NCBI GenBank assembly: GCA_039707655.1
Contig: CM077672.1
Span: forward strand, 197,446,537 to 197,510,536
Origin: Elymus sibiricus
Taxonomy: Eukaryota; Streptophyta; Magnoliopsida; Poales; Poaceae
Length of the DNA: 64,000 nucleotides
Direction of reading: 5' to 3'
Of this stretch, positions 46,826 through 57,832 are shown piece by piece. The notes beneath the pieces are model-generated. The model was not told the origin of the DNA and did not search any database. It was given only the letters and a program-made list of their open reading frames with translations. Positions within the stretch are counted from its first letter, which is position 1. Every line of letters begins with the position of its first letter. The position numbers were made by a program, and so were the translations under genes.

Positions 46826-49800
46826 ATGGCGTCTAGTGAGGGTAACTATCACCGTAGAGGTCCATATTTTGATGGTACAAACTTTGCTAGTTGGAAACAT
46901 AAGATGAAAATGCATATTCTTGGTCATAACCCCGCCGTTTGGGCTGTTGTTCGTGTTGGCTTGCAAGGTGATTTCTTTGAGGATGGCAAGGAACCGGATC
47001 ATGAAGCAACCCCGGAAGAATTGAAGATGTTGCAATACAATGCTCAAGCTTGTGACATTCTCTTCAATGGTTTGTGTCCTGAGGAATTCAACAAAATCAG
47101 CCGCCTCGAGAATGCAAAGGAAATTTGGGATACTTTGGTTGATATGCATGAGGGTACCGAGTCCATCAAGGAATCTAAGTTGGATGGGCTTCAAAGTCAA
47201 CTTGACAAGTTCAAGATGAAGGATGGTGAAGGAGTCGCAGAAATGTACTCTAGGCTTGTTCTCATCGCAAATGAGATTGCTGGCTTCAGAAGTGAAGAGA
47301 TGACCGACAAATTCATCATCAAGAAGATACTTAGAGCTTTGGATGAAAAATATGATACCGTTTGCACATTGATCCAAATGTTGCCAAATTATAAAGATCT
47401 CAAGCCCACGGAAGTCATTGGAAGGATTGTTGCTCATGAAATGTCACTCAAGGACAAAGAGGAGCTACACAGCAAATCAAGTGGTGCTTACAAGGCCTCA
47501 ACTGATGCTCCAACAACTCCAAGTGACAAGCTAGTATCCAATGAAGAGATAAGCCTACTGGTGAAAAGATTCAACAAGTTCTACAAGAATAAAGGGAAAG
47601 AAAGAAGCTCTAGCTCAAGACACTATGAGAGAAGATCATCAAGTCGTGACCGTAATTGCTACAATTGTTGAAAACCCGGACACTATTCCAATGAGTGTAC
47701 GGCTCCCTACAAGAAAAGAGACGAACCACCAAGAGGAAGACATAGAAGAGATGAATCGCCTCATAAGGAGAGAAGGAGTAGAGATGATCGTTATGAACGA
47801 AGACATTCTCGAAGAAGCAAGGATTCGGAGAGGAAGGACAAGTCATCCAAGAGCTACACAAGAAGAAGACATCAAGCTCATGTTGGTGAATGGGTTTCCG
47901 GCTCCGACTCCGACAACCACTCCGAGAGAAGTTATCACTCCAACTCCGACTATAGTCAAGATGAAGGTGTTGCCGGACTGGCTCTTGTGTCATCCAACTC
48001 CCATGATCTATTTGACTCACCAAATGAAGGAATTGGAAGATGCTTCATGGCAAAAGGCCCCAAGGTATCACACCCCGAGTATCTTGATTTCAATAGTGAT
48101 GAAGATGATTTGCTTGGTGATAATGATTTACTTGTTGATAAGGCTAGTGATGTGAGCTATAATGAAAATGCTAGTAATCATGATAGTCAAGAGGAAACGA
48201 GTGACAATGCTATGAAGGAGATTGAGCATCTAACTAAAGAACTAAATGCTCTTAAGTTAGCTCATGAAACAACTCAAGAGGATCATAGAGAACTTCTAAG
48301 AACTCATGAGAAGCTACGCTTCGAGAAGCTAAATTTAGAGCAAGAGCATGAGTTTCTTAAAGCTATCAATGACGATCTTCGAAAGAAGAGTTCTTCATAT
48401 CTTGCCAAACGTCTACTCTTGTCTACCTTTATGCCCCAAGTTAAACCTAAGCAAACTAGCAACAAGGGTAAAAAGGGTTCTACCTCTAGTAGTAACAATA
48501 ACAATTCTAAATCCAATGATGTTGCTTCTAGTAGTTCTATTGATTCCACTAATGATTCTCTTAGCCAAGTTACACTTGAGCAAGAAAATATGCTATTGAA
48601 AGGAATTATAGAAAAAGGTGTCTACAAGAGTCTTGCCGGGAGTAAGCAATTTGAGGAAATTGTACGCAAGCAAGGAAGGCACCGAAAGAACCAAGGTGTT
48701 GGTTTTGAACGAAAGTTCAATGGCAATGGAGTTGAGTGGGAAGAAGATCAATACCCCAAGACGAAGTTTGTTCCTCAACAAGAGAAGTATAATCCTACTT
48801 CCTTCAAGGAAACACAAGCTCAAGAATATCTTCCACCATAAGACCACAAGCTAAAAGGCAAGGACAAGCTTCAATAAGAGATTGATTCATTTGAAGAAGC
48901 TCCTCAAGCCTTGGTGTCGGGGGGATGACCCCCGGGTAGGCAACGGAACCCGGATCCTTTTTAAAAACATCGGGGCAGGCCAAGCCCCTCAATCCGGCTG
49001 GCCCGCACGCCGGCTCCCCAGCGCGAGCCGGCACGGCGTGGCGACCCGGCCTGGCCGGTTGGCCCAAGCCGGCTGGCCACCAGGGAGCGATTCCTCGTGA
49101 CAAGACAAGCAAGGCAACAACGCCCTCTCCTTTACACCGGCCCCGGCGGGCGAGGCGACAGCATTCCCTGTGCCCCCGCCCGGGACGGGCGGTGTCTGGG
49201 CGGCGCAACCCTGTTGCTATGCGGCACCGGCCGCCCCGTGACGAATGACAAGACCCGCCACAGTGTCGCGCTGCCGACCGAGCCCGTGCCCGGCGGACCC
49301 GGCGGACCCGGCGCACTCGGCGCACCCGGCGCACCCGGCGACCCCCACTGCCAGGACCTAGACAATGACACCAGGGCCCCGCGCCCATGTAATTTACCCA
49401 TGTAACCTTGGGGGTCGGCCTATAAGACCCCCAGGGAGGCCTCCATGCAGGGGGAGAGGCCGATTAGAATCAGCTCGATTCCTAGTTCGTATCATCTTCC
49501 ACCACACACACTGACACAGCTCCAGGAGCAACCTTGTAGCCCTTGCGCTCCCCATACACCATTCGGCAGGACTAGGGGTGTTACCTCTCCGAAGGGCCCC
49601 GAACCTGGGTACGTCTCGTGTCCCGCACCAGCGCGTGCCAACCTCGCCTCCGAAACCCATCGGCGTCCTCCAGTAACCCCACCTCAAGCCATCCCATGGC
49701 ATCTGCCATGAATCACGCACCCCCTGCGAGAATACCACGACACTTGGTCAAGTGGGTTCCCAAGACTTCATCAAGTTCTACTTCATCAAGTGCTACTACA

Positions 49801-49850
49801 ACTCCAAAGATTCCCATCAAGTTGATGTGGGTCCAAAAGAAGAAGAACTA
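46826..49850 (+). pseudogene. Gag of element B, with a stop in the zinc knuckle
   Basis: Starts MASSEGNYHRRGPYFDGTNF. UBN2-type capsid region (WKHKMKMHILGHNPAVWAVV, AKEIWDTLVDMHEGTESIKE), then a zinc knuckle CYNC-stop-KPGHYSNEC: the TGA at 47669-47671 replaces the residue after the second Cys. The same phase stays open to 48838 with a serine/arginine-rich part, an acidic part and a coiled coil (ALKLAHETTQEDHRELLRTH), then stops at 48839 and 48876. The solo LTR at 48915 interrupts the last part, which ends WVPKTSSSS..MWVQKKKN at 49850. Confidence 0.85.
48915..49742 (+). mobile_element. GC-rich solo LTR inside element B
   Basis: 828 bp, TGTCGGGGGGATGACCCCC to AATACCACGACA, with CTTGG at 48910-48914 and 49743-49747. 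The start is a perfect short hairpin (GGGGGGATGACCCCC). Much more GC-rich than B, and a TATA-like GCCTATAAGACC is present near 49417. No internal coding part, so a solo LTR left by LTR-LTR recombination is most likely; a TRIM-like element is possible. Orientation taken from the TATA-like motif. Confidence 0.75.
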
Positions 49851-50640
49851 GAGAGTTCTTGAGGGTGACTCTGCCAACATACTTCACTCATATTCATTAT
49901 GGCAAGGACTTGTGCAACCAACTTCCACATTTTGCACTAGTTCATGGAGTCACAAACCCTCTTGTTGGTAAGGCAAGGGACAAGGTATTCAATGCATTCA
50001 TGGACATCATATTTGTGTATTTCACTCTATGTCTATGGAAATCCGTGTATGTTCCTTGTGTGGGACTAACCCATGTAGGTATTGAAAGCACAAAACTCCA
50101 AAGGATTGCTCCCAACTCTTGATGGTCTACATCAACATTGAGCATCCACATCTTCAACACCTACATGAAGTCATCATCGACAAAACCCAAGGTTAGTTCA
50201 TCCCTCTTAGGGGGGATATCACATCTAGGGGGAGCTTTGCTCTAAACAATTGAGCTAAAGCAACTCTAATGGTGTGAACACATCAATGCTTTATGTAAAA
50301 GTGGCAACCCCACTTATGCTTAAACGATGAGTATGACCTATGATCAAATGTTCTCATTTGACTCCTAGGTCAATATACTCATATATAGATGACCTAGTCA
50401 TCGCCATTGCTTGATAGATGCTAGAATTGGTTATGCATGTTTGACACATATTTCATTTGCTATCTTATTGTGTGAGCATGTTGGTTTGCATGTTTTCTTC
50501 ATTCGAGGACATCCATTTGTTGTTTTGATTGTCTTGTTTTTTCTGGCCAAGTGGATGTACAAGAATGCCTAAGTACCTTCTCTAGCTATCTATGCTTCTT
50601 GTCTCAAATTCTATTCTTGCTACATCACAAAAATTGAACA
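49851..50640 (+). other. Spacer of element B in place of pol
   Basis: No pol motif in any frame. Contains AGGGGGGAT (50209) and AGGGGGAG (50227-50234), which resemble the terminal polypurine tract and correspond to the tract after the pol stop in A (60027). Confidence 0.6.
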
Positions 50641-51091
50641 AGTCATTTTCGGACCCTCCGGGTGAGGAGCACTCGGAGCCACCGATCTGAAAGGGCTGAA
50701 CCTCCAAAATCTTCTACATGATTTCGGCCGAACCAATTCACTCAAACTCGGTCCAACCGAAATCATTTAGATTGATCTAGATTTTCATCTCGGTGTCACC
50801 GAGTTGAACCATTTCGGCACCACCGATGTGCTAACCTGCTTGCAGTTACACATATCGTTGCCACCGAGTTGTCCAACTCGGAGCCACCGACAGCATACGG
50901 GTATATATACCTAGCGGGCCCGAACGGTTGAAATTTCTCAAACCCTCTCGTTCCCGCACCCCGTTGCTGCCGTCGCACAGGTCTCTGGATCGTCGCCTTT
51001 GTCTCCAGCGCGCCTTCGCCGCCGGATTCCGCCGCCGTCAACGGCAATCTGCTCCGCCGTTGCCGCCGTAGAGGATCTCCATCGAGTTAGG
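50640..51091 (+). promoter_or_regulatory. Internal promoter candidate of element B
   Basis: A cluster of LTR-type palindromes (CGGTCCAACCG, CGGTGTCACCG, and variants such as CGGAGCCACCG) from about 50646 to 50891 is followed by the TATA box GGGTATATATACC (50899-50911), GAACGGTTGAAATTT, and a pyrimidine-rich leader. This is the LTR's layout (palindromes, AACGGTT, TATA) with diverged sequence. It stands directly before the third ORF. Confidence 0.55.
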
Positions 51092-51583
51092 GTGAGATTC
51101 GACCCCTTTCGTGCTCCAATTTCTGATTCAATGCACGATTGGATTGCCATGATTCTTGCCACGGATTGAGAACTCCCTTTACACTACAATGTCCATAGAT
51201 TAGATTCGAGTAAAAAATTTAGGTTTAAGTTTCCGCTGAACGCATCTCGGACCGACCGATTAGAAATTTTCGGAGTCACCGATTTGGCCCCATGCCATTG
51301 CACTAGTACGTCTCGGTGCCACCGAGTTGTACGAATCGGTGAGACCGAAAGTAAAATCTCTGTGAAACCCTAGCATCTCGGAGTCACCGAACCCCATCTC
51401 GGTCTGACCGAAATGGCGTGTAAAGTTTCTGTTGAGTGCTTCGGTATCACCGAGATGATCAATTCGGTCCATCCGAAATGCCTTCTGTGAAAACTTGAAA
51501 CTAAGATTTGAACTCAATTTTTATGAAAAACTTCTGCTTTTTGTGATGACTCATCTACTATGCCCATACCCATCTATTCACAG
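51092..51583 (+). other. Putative leader intron of element B third ORF
   Basis: Donor AGG/GTGAGATTC at 51092 and acceptor CATCTATTCACAG at 51583, 15 bp before the ATG at 51599. The interval is T-rich towards its end and contains a second palindrome cluster (51240-51490: CGGTGCCACCG, CGGTGAGACCG, CGGTCTGACCG, CGGTATCACCG). The leader before it has no ATG. Element A has the same layout. Confidence 0.45.
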
Positions 51584-51598
51584 GGTCAGCTTTGCAAG

Positions 51599-53671
51599 AT
51601 GTCTGATGCCAGCGATAGCCAGAACATGTCAGAGCAGCACACAGATCTCAGCACAGGCTCTAGTCCTGCAGAAAGCTTTTATGAGGGAGAGAGAAGCTCT
51701 CCAGATCTTCCAAAGGCTGCAACAAGGACCAGGAAGAAGAGAACCTCAGATAGTGAGGATGAGGACTTTGTTGCTAGGGAAGCAACATCAAAAACGAAGA
51801 GAGTTGTGCTTGCAAAGGTGTATAGCACCAAGCCAACTGCTAGATCCAAAGAGAAGACAACAGTAAAGAAAGTCCCTAAGGAAACTATGACATTTACACT
51901 TGAGGAACCAAGTGATGCAGCTGCAGGAGGAAAGAAGAAGAGGGCTAGGAAAACTACTGCCCGTGTGATTGGCAAACCCTCCATGATGATTGATGATGAT
52001 GATGAGGAGGAGGAACCTACTGCTGATGCACCTCCTGCCAAGACACAGAAACTTATGTCAGATGCTATCAGGACTGCTGCCCCCAAGTCCAAGCCAAAGG
52101 TTTCAGCACCTAAGAGATCCACTAGAAATATTCCTGCTACAGAGAAGAACAAGGCCCCAGTGCCTGAAGCTAATGTTGATGAGGAGCCACTAGTGCTCAG
52201 GAAGCTAAAGCCCAAGATTCCAGACCATGACAATGCACACCCAGTAGCAGAGAACATGATGCTAAGGAAGGATAAAGGACTGCGTCAGTGGAGACTGTCT
52301 GATCCCTATGCCGCCAGGAGGAGAACAGCGTGTGATTACCGCTTCCAGACCAGAGAACAGCAAGACTTCTATGAGACAGTTCTGCTTGATAAGAAGCCAA
52401 TTGTCAATGACATGAGATGGGTGGATTGGAAGTACATTGATGCCAATGAGGATTATTTCCCCCATGTTCATGAGGGCTTCCGGATAGCTGGTGTTGATGA
52501 GTTTGTTGGACAGAAGCTAACAAAGTGGAATGATGAGATGATCATGCAATTCTACTCCACAGCTCACTTCTATCTAGATGGCATGATTGTGTGGATGACT
52601 GAGGGTTCCAGGTACCAGTCGACCATCTCTGAGTGGGCTACTCTTCTTGGTGCTCCAGAAGAAGAAGATGATGACATAGATATTTATGCCAAGCTCAAGA
52701 TGGACCACAACTCCATGGCCAACATGTATATAGCAATTCCAGAGAAGGACATCGAGACACACAAGCTAGGGCCAGTGAAGCACCTGCTGCCTGGATTGGC
52801 CACCACAAACACTATCTTGAGGTACACTTTGTTCCCCAAGTCAGGAGATGAAAAGATGATACGTGGCCACTCCATCAACTTGCTGCACCTCTTTGACACA
52901 CCTCAGAAGTTCAAGGTAATGAGCTTGATTGTATAAACCATCAAGAGGACAGCTACTGATCAGAAGAGATCTTGCGGATATGCTCCACACATCTAGATGC
53001 TCATCAATTCCAAGGTTGGAACGAGCACTTACCTTCTTGATCGCGAGCATCTCCCACTGCGTCAAGAGTTTGAGGACAATGTCATTGTGATGGATCCTTC
53101 GCATCCCACCTCTGCTCAAGCACAAGAACATATCCGAATAGCCGCAGAAGCAAAAGCAGCCAAGGAGGCATCTGCTCCCAATGCTCCCATTGCCAACCTC
53201 AAGTCTAAGACTGACCAGATGACTTATCTGCTAGAAGCCACCCTGAGGATTGAGCGAAGTATGGCCAACCTCACCCAGAACCAGGCTAGCTTAGAGTGGA
53301 TAGTCGAGACAAAGATTCATGATCTAGATGTCAAGATCACTGAGGTTCAGACCATTGTGGAGAAGCTGAAGGACGATGTTGATGCAGTCAGGGCAGCCGC
53401 TTCAGATGACAGTGGAGATGATAGACCCACTACGGAGAGATTCCAGACAGTACCCATGGCAGCTAGGTCTGCTGCAGTGCCAGTTGTGGATCCGAGGACC
53501 ACAGTCTCTGCACCTGCTGATGCTGCTACAGTGCCACCGCCGGTCTCCACTCCACCAGCCCAGCAGACATCAGCTGAAGCCTTCGCGGATGCACTTCTCT
53601 CGACGCCGTCTACGCACACCGGAGCTGCCAGCCGAAGATCCCCTTCAGGAGCTACCGAGGATCGTGCCTAG
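51599..53671 (+). pseudogene. Third ORF (env-position protein) of element B
   Basis: Starts MSDASDSQNMSEQHTDLSTG. One phase runs from 51599 to 53671 (about 690 codons) with in-frame stops at 52934-52936 and 52994-52996. N-terminal third rich in Lys/Arg with acidic runs (DDDDEEEEP), so possibly a nucleus-directed basic region. The middle contains QFYSTAHFYLDGMIVWMTEG, like the QFYATVHF motif of the A protein and of Athila third ORFs. The C-terminal part has a coiled coil (LEWIVETKIHDLDVKITEVQ) and a Pro/Ala-rich tail. No signal peptide or membrane segment, so an envelope role is doubtful. AGGGGGAG follows 52 bp after the stop. Confidence 0.7.
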
Positions 53672-54219
53672 AGTGCCGTATTAGTCCTATACCTATTCGA
53701 GCTTTTTGTTACTTGTTGCCAAAGGGGGAGAATTTGTATAGATCTTAGCTTCAAGAGAGAGAGTCTTGCTTTGCTTTGCTCGTTGTTTCTCGAGTTCGTT
53801 TGCTACTATTCGCTTTTGGTACTTTGTTTTGATGTGTGTGCTTGATACTACGTCTGCGAGTACTTTGATCATTACGTTTGTGAGCTACTACTTCATGTGA
53901 TTGATCACACTATGCTCTATGTGATGCTTATGCTTATCATTATCGTGTATGATCATTCACTTGTTTTGGTGATGTGTGCCTACTATTCCACTCATATCAT
54001 TTTGCGCGCTCCACCAAGTTGTATGTGACATGGAAGAGTGACCCATGATCCTAATCGATTGTGCATTTGCATTCAAACGCAAATTTTTAATAATGCACAA
54101 ATTTAGGGGGGGCTCTTGCTTATCACATACTTCTCAAAGCGACGATGTATTCCATTCATTTAATCTTTTGTTGAAGCTTTGATCTATATGTTGTCATCAA
54201 TTACCAAAAAGGGGGAGAT
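53672..54219 (+). other. 3' non-coding region and polypurine tracts of element B
   Basis: AGGGGGAG at 53723-53730, an AGGGGGGGC variant at 54105, and the terminal tract AAAAAGGGGGAGAT (54206-54219) next to the LTR. Otherwise T-rich non-coding DNA. Confidence 0.75.
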
Positions 54220-55797
54220 TGAAAGCACATTTGCTCCCTTGGTGGTTTTGGTAATTCATAACAACATATATCTCATTGAACTAATGTCCATTCAAGTTAA
54301 AGATTTCAGGATGTTCAATGATTGGCATGGCAAGGACTAGAGATGTGGACCCCTCAAAATGCTAAGGACATGGATTGGCAAAAGCTCAAGACTCTAGATT
54401 TTTGGTTTAGTGATCCAAGATCACATTGAGTCCATAGGAAAGCCAATACTATTAAAAGGGGATGAGGTGTTGCTTAATGGTCTTTTTGCTCAAATGCTTA
54501 GTGACAGTACCCCTAAACCCTCATCCACTTTCTCTATCCAAATATGTCCAAAACTTACATTCCAACTCGGCCCCACCGAAATTTCCTATCCAAAGCCACC
54601 GAGTTCATCTGGACTTAGCCACTGCCAAAACCCTAACAAATCGGATCCACCGATATGGATCTCGGTCTCACCGAGATGGCCTTGCCAACTCTTTGTAATC
54701 ATTTGCACTTACTTCGGTCTCACCGAGTTTTGCAAATCGGTCTCACCGAGATGGCTTGCCAACTCTCTGTTGCCTTATTGCTTCACTTCGGTCCAACCGA
54801 GTTGATGCAATCGGTGCCACTGAGACGAGGTTTGCCCTAACCATTGCACTTCGGTCCATCCAAGTTCTTCCAGTCGGTCCCACCGAGATTCCTAACGTTC
54901 ATATCTTTTACACAGTTCGGTGCCACCGAGATTTCTGATCGGTGCCACCGAGTTGGGTCAAAAGTGTGTAACGGTTGGATTTTGTGTGGAGGCTATATAT
55001 ACCCCTCCACCACTTCCTTCTCAGTAAAGGAGAGCCATCAGAACGTGCCTACACTTCCACCATACATTTTCTGAGAGAGAACCACCTACTCATGTGTTGA
55101 GATCAAGACATTCCAATCCAACCATTTGAACCTTGATTTCTAGCCTTTCCCAAGTTGCTTTCCGCTCAAATCCTTCTTCCACCATAGCCAAATATGTGAG
55201 GAGTTGTTTGAGTGTTGGGGAGACTATCATTTGAAGCACAAGAGCAAGGAGTTCATCAACAACACACCGTCTATTACCTTTTGGAGAGTGGTGTCTCCTA
55301 GATTGGTTAGGTGTCACTTGGGAGCCTCCGACATGATGTGGAGTTGAACCAAGGAGTTTGTAAGGGCAAGGAGATCGCCTACTTCGTGAAGATCTACCCC
55401 GAGTGAGACTAGTCCTTCGTGGACGTAAGCCATGATGGAATAGACAAGGTTGCTTATTCGTGGACCCTTCGTGGGTGGAGCCCTCCGTGGACTCGCGCAG
55501 CCGTTACCCTCCGTGGGTTGAAGTCTCCATCAACGTGGACGTACGATAGAACCACCTATCGGAACCACGCCAAAAAATCACCGTGTCTTCATTGCGTTTG
55601 AAATCTCCGATCCCCTTCTTTACTTACATATGCAATTGTTTACTTTCCGCTGCTACACTCTTAGAATTGCATGTGTAGGGTGATGCTTGACTTGTATGCT
55701 TGCTAAAATCTGCCTGCCTCTAAAATTGGGAAAAGGTTAGGTTTTATTTGGTCAAGTAGTCTAATCACCCCCCTCTAGACATACTTTTGATCCTACA
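54220..55797 (+). repeat. 3' LTR of element B
   Basis: 1,578 bp, nearly identical by eye to 45165-46741, including palindromes, AACGGTT block and TATA. A few differences are at CG positions in the palindromes. Confidence 0.9.
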
Positions 55798-55802
55798 GAG
55801 AC

Positions 55803-57832
55803 CCAACAAACCATCATCGCCTTTGCCAATGAAGCTCAACGCCAACATGAGGCAAAGATATTGGTGATTAGAAGTGACAACGGCACTGAGTTCAAGAACT
55901 ACACCTTGGATGAGTTCCTTAGTGATGAGGGGATCAAGCATCAATACTCCGCACCATATACCCCTCAACAAAATGGTGTAGCGGAGAGGAAGAACCGGAC
56001 GTTGATGGACGCGGCAAGGACCATGATGGCGGAATTCAAGTCTCCGTACAACTTTTGGGCTGAAGCCATCAACACCGCATGCCATGCATCCAATCGGCTC
56101 TACCTCCGCAAAGGCTTGAACAAGACTCCATATGAGATACTTACCGGTAACAAGCCCAACCTCAAGTACTTCCGGGTGTTCGGGTGTAAGTGTTTCATTC
56201 TCAAGAAAGGTACACGTTTGTCTAAATTCGAATCTAGAGCTCAAGAGGGCATATTTGTTGGTTATGCTACAAACTCTCATGCTTACCGTGTCCTCAACAA
56301 GTCCAACGGACTCATTGAGGAGACGTGTAACATAGAGTTTGATGAAAATAATGGCTCCCAAGTGGAGCAAAGTGGTCTTTGTGATGTAGGTGATGAAATT
56401 CCTCCCCAAGCCATAAGAAGATTGGGGATTGGTCAAATATTCCCCATTGAGGAACCCCTTGTGGCCGAAGGAGAAGGACAATGCTCTACGCAAGTGGAGC
56501 CATCACCAACCATTAACCCACACGCTTCCAAAGAACAAACCGAAGGCCAAGTGATCAAGATCAAGGGCAAGATCAACCTTAAGATGATGGTGATTCACCA
56601 AATGATGCCCAAGATCAAGATCATGACACCGAGCAAGCTCAAGATCAAGTGCAAGCTCATGATAAAGAGCAAGCTCAAGATGACGCTCAAGATGTTCAAG
56701 ATGATCCTCCTCAAGAGATTACGAAGGAGCTTTTGGAGTGTCGTGCCGCCAAAATTGCTTCCAAACTCAAGCATCAACAACATGTCACAGAGAATGTTTA
56801 TGGAAGCTTAAAGAGGGGGGTAACCACTCGTAGACAATTAACAAACTTTTATGAGCATCACGCGTTTGTTTCTTGTGTTGAACCCCAAAAGGTACATGAA
56901 GCTCTCGAGGACACGGATTGGCTTGAAGCCATGCATGATGAACTCAACAACTTCGAGCACAACAAAGTGTGGTCATTGGTGCCAAGGCCAACGAAGAATC
57001 ATAATGTCATTGGAACCAAATGGATCTTCAAGAACAAGGCAAGATTGGTGGCACAAGGCTACTCCCAAGTCGAGGGTATCGACTACGGTGAAACCTTTGC
57101 TCCCGTTGCTCGTCTTGAGTCTATTCGTATGTTGCTTGCATATGCATCTCATCATGATTTTAAGTTGCAACAGATGGATGTGAAGAGTGCATTTATTAAT
57201 GGTCCTCTTAATGAGTTGGTATATGTCAAACAACCCCCGGGTTCGAGGACCCAAGTTCCCCAATCATGTATACAAGCTCGATAAGGCACTCTATGGCCTT
57301 AAACAAGCCCCACGTGCGTGGCATGAGCACCTTACCGAGTTGTTGCAAGACCGTGGGTTTGAAATTGGGATAATCGATCCCACTCTTTTTACTAAGAGGG
57401 TTAAAGGGGATTTGTTCATATGACAACTATATGTTGATGATATTATCTTTGGTTCTCCTAACAAAGCTTTCAATGATGAGTTTGCCGCACTCATGACCGA
57501 GAAGTTTGAGATGTCTATGATGGGAGAGTTGAAGTTCTTTCTTGGGTTCGAAGTCAAACAAAGAAGAGAAGGAACCTTCATCAACCATGCCAAATATACG
57601 CAAGACATGCTCAAAAGATTCAAGTTAGAAGATGTCAAACCGGCCAAGACTCCAATGCCTACCAAGTGCCAACTTGACATTGATCCCAATGGTAAAGCAG
57701 TGGATCAAAAGGTATATCGTTCTATGATTGGATCCTTGCTTTACCTTTGTGCATCTAGGCCGGATATCATGTTGAGTGTGGGAATGTGTGCACGGTTTCA
57801 AGCCGCGCCTAAGGAAAGTCACTTTGTGGCGG
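55803..57832 (+). pseudogene. Second half of integrase and RT of element A
   Basis: Resumes integrase after element B: VIRSDNGTEFKNYT (second Asp), YTPQQNGVAERKNRTLMDAA (Glu), VFGCKCFILKKG. Near 56560-56700 the frame shifts. RT then shows [61 protein letters not shown] small gap lies between IFKNK and ARLV, flanked by the repeat AACAAG. Another shift near 57240 leads to [19 protein letters not shown], and a TGA at 57421 stands just before LYVDDIIFGS, the catalytic box. The frame continues to the solo LTR at 57833. Confidence 0.88.

Larger units (their letters stand above)
45165..55797 (+). mobile_element. Element B: Sirevirus-type Copia element without pol
   Basis: 10,633 bp between GAGAC duplications (45160-45164 and 55798-55802). 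LTRs 45165-46741 and 54220-55797, nearly the same by eye. Primer site AGTGGTATCAGAGC at 46742, polypurine tract at 54206-54219. Contains gag, a GC-rich solo LTR, an internal promoter-like region, an intron-like interval and a long third ORF, but no protease, integrase, RT or RNase H. It must have moved with enzymes from a relative, such as the family that left the solo LTR at 57833. Confidence 0.88.

Noticed and set aside
46709..47437. 242-codon minus-strand frame overlapping B gag
   Set aside because: Shadow of gag; gag on the plus strand has capsid and zinc-knuckle motifs.
51679..52257. 192-codon minus-strand frame
   Set aside because: Antisense shadow of the third ORF of element B, rich in Ser/Leu as expected from the complement of its Lys/Glu codons.
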